From NCBI GenBank assembly GCA_900549845.1, contig URPT01000088.1:1-6925 (forward strand): DNA of 6,925 nucleotides. Direction: 5' to 3'. Source of the DNA: an uncultured Veillonella sp. GTDB lineage: Bacteria; Bacillota; Negativicutes; Veillonellales; Veillonellaceae. The notes under the pieces were generated by a model. The model saw only the letters and a program-made list of their open reading frames with translations, had not been told where the DNA came from and searched no databases. Position numbers and translations under genes: made by a program. Below are positions 6,386 through 6,925 of the stretch, in pieces. The stretch's first letter is position 1. Each line of letters begins with the position of its first letter.

Positions 6386-6652
6386 TTACATAACCGCTGT
6401 AATAGCTGCTGCCAAACCAAAGAAGATACCAGGTGCATTGGCTAATGCTACTGGAATATCTCTATGTTCTTTGAACAAACCATACGCTACCCATAATGTA
6501 CAGTTGATCGCAGCTACAAGTGGTTGGATCCAATCGCCAGTACCTGGATGAGCTAGGTTGTGCATGATTTGTGGGAAATAAGATACATACATAGCTACAG
6601 CAGTAACAGTTGCAACTTTACCTACGTTTTCCATAAATTTAACTTGATTCAT
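6386..6652 (-). CDS. SemiSWEET / PQ-loop family small transporter
   Basis: This is an 88-residue membrane protein with three predicted transmembrane helices (about 12-30, 42-60 and 67-87), the size and plan of bacterial SemiSWEETs, which work as dimers and move sugars by facilitated diffusion. The family PQ motif is at 27-28 in MYVSYFPQIMHN. The second helix holds AINCTLWVAYGLF (48-60) and the third ALANAPGIFFG (69-79); Trp54 and Asn72 are candidates for the pocket Trp and Asn of characterised members, though I could not align them. The start at 6652 has GGAGG four bases upstream. A longer frame to 6862 exists, but the added residues look like translated non-coding AT-rich DNA. The gene stands alone between its own promoter region and terminator. 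The substrate is unknown and need not be a sugar. Confidence 0.85.
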   Translation of the reverse strand: MNQVKFMENVGKVATVTAVAMYVSYFPQIMHNLAHPGTGDWIQPLVAAINCTLWVAYGLFKEHRDIPVALANAPGIFFGLAAAITAVM

Positions 6653-6720
6653 ATATCCTCCAAAATTATAACTTACTAATTTTTTACTCCTGATGAAGTA
6701 TATTCTACTCAGTTTGGAGA

Positions 6721-6734
6721 ATATAACTATCCAA
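6721..6734. repeat. 14-base motif shared with the ttdA leader
   Basis: ATATAACTATCCAA occurs here and at 4893-4906. On the minus strand it reads TTGGATAGTTATAT and in both places directly follows the predicted -10 box, so it covers the start-site region. It may be a common operator or a conserved start region; no binding protein is known to me. Confidence 0.45.
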
Positions 6735-6763
6735 ATTAAAAGGTAGTTTTTATAGTAAAATCC
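6735..6763 (-). promoter_or_regulatory. Weak predicted promoter of the SemiSWEET gene
   Basis: TTTAAT (6740-6735) matches a -10 box in 5 of 6 positions, but no good -35 lies upstream (GGATTT at 6763-6758). TATAAA at 6754-6749 is an alternative -10. The first choice is favoured because it sits exactly where the ttdA -10 sits relative to a shared 14-base motif. The rest of 6653-6866 shows no gene. Confidence 0.3.
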
Positions 6764-6842
6764 ACAGAAAAATATAGATTTCTCTCGATTTATTGCATTT
6801 TTAGAGTCTATTGATATATAAATTCGCCCATAAAGCACATAT

Positions 6843-6861
6843 AAAAAAGCACTACTTATCA
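6843..6861 (-). terminator. Half of a terminator, apparently interrupted
   Basis: AAAAAAGCACTACTTATCA closely repeats the left arm, loop start and A tract of the AraC terminator (AAAAAGAGCACTACTTATCA, 5016-5035), but no matching GTAGTGC arm follows. Instead the insertion-sequence-like end begins six bases later. It looks like the 3' half of a minus-strand terminator belonging to a gene beyond the right edge. Confidence 0.4.
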
Positions 6862-6866
6862 TGATA

Positions 6867-6925
6867 TGTCCCCCCTTTACTGGACAACCAGTAAAGGGGG
6901 TATTTTCATGAGATATAGTTATGAA
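6867..6925 (+). mobile_element. Left end of a probable IS3-type insertion sequence (partial)
   Basis: From 6867 the sequence TGTCCCCCCTTTACTGGACA has the style of IS3/IS150-group ends (starts with TG, a C run, then GGACA). It is followed about 20 bases later by an ATG opening a frame that begins MRYSYE, like many IS3 OrfA proteins. CCCCCTTTACTGG (6871-6883) and CCAGTAAAGGGGG (6888-6900) form a perfect 13-bp hairpin with an ACAA loop. Only 59 bases are present, so the family call is tentative, and the right end and target duplication are outside the window. Confidence 0.5.
6908..6925 (+). CDS. Start of probable transposase OrfA (six codons only)
   Basis: ATG at 6908 opens the frame MRYSYE, which runs off the right edge. 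The beginning resembles IS3-group OrfA proteins, which typically start with M, a basic residue, then YSYEFK. AAGGGGG seven bases upstream could serve as the ribosome site but lies inside the 3' arm of the hairpin at 6871-6900. It is the only plus-strand gene start in the window. Six codons cannot prove a gene; the call rests on the adjoining IS-like end. Confidence 0.35.

Noticed and set aside
6653..6862. An N-terminal extension of the SemiSWEET frame up to an ATG at 6862 (158 residues).
   Set aside because: The added part is rich in Ile, Lys, Phe and Tyr like translated AT-rich DNA, has no ribosome site, covers the promoter region, and would make the protein far too long for the family. GGAGG before 6652 decides the start.

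Overview
The window is AT-rich, bacterial, and reads almost entirely on the minus strand. Gene content and protein style (formate-tetrahydrofolate ligase, a two-subunit Fe-S hydro-lyase for C4 dicarboxylates, a DASS-type anion permease, a SemiSWEET) suggest an anaerobic Negativicute, most likely Veillonella or a close relative. The genus is inferred from impression, not from a database match.

Reading in the direction of transcription, from the right edge leftwards: (1) 6867-6925 looks like the left end of an IS3-type insertion sequence, with a 13-bp perfect hairpin and the first codons of a plus-strand transposase. It lies against half of what looks like an older terminator. (2) 6386-6652 encodes an 88-residue SemiSWEET/PQ-loop protein, followed by a strong terminator at 6261-6298. 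(3) 5181-6209 encodes an AraC-family regulator with an N-terminal cupin, two HTH motifs and an unusual C-terminal tail ending in a coiled coil. Its terminator is at 5015-5052. (4) The 385-bp gap 4796-5180 carries a probable ttdA promoter with a weak -35 and, upstream of it, a set of repeated ATACAAAATCACCTAT-like boxes that are good candidates for the AraC binding sites. (5) 3893-4795 and 3282-3893 encode the alpha and beta subunits of an L(+)-tartrate dehydratase/class I fumarase-type enzyme. The genes overlap by one base. (6) A textbook intrinsic terminator at 3219-3260 separates ttdB from a DASS/SLC13 permease gene at 1910-3178. That gene has no convincing promoter of its own, so it probably depends on read-through. 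A second terminator at 1851-1884 closes the unit. (7) 1-1633 is fhs, with its own promoter near 1748-1776. It is cut by the window edge about a dozen codons before its expected stop.

The likely logic is that the AraC protein senses a C4 dicarboxylate and switches on ttdAB. The permease takes up the substrate (tartrate, malate, fumarate or a relative), and the hydro-lyase turns it into oxaloacetate or interconverts malate and fumarate, feeding the reductive succinate/propionate branch. The arrangement resembles the E. coli ttdA-ttdB-ttdT operon, but with an AraC regulator in place of LysR-type TtdR and a shorter permease. fhs (one-carbon metabolism) appears to be an independent unit. No CRISPR array, tRNA or rRNA was seen.
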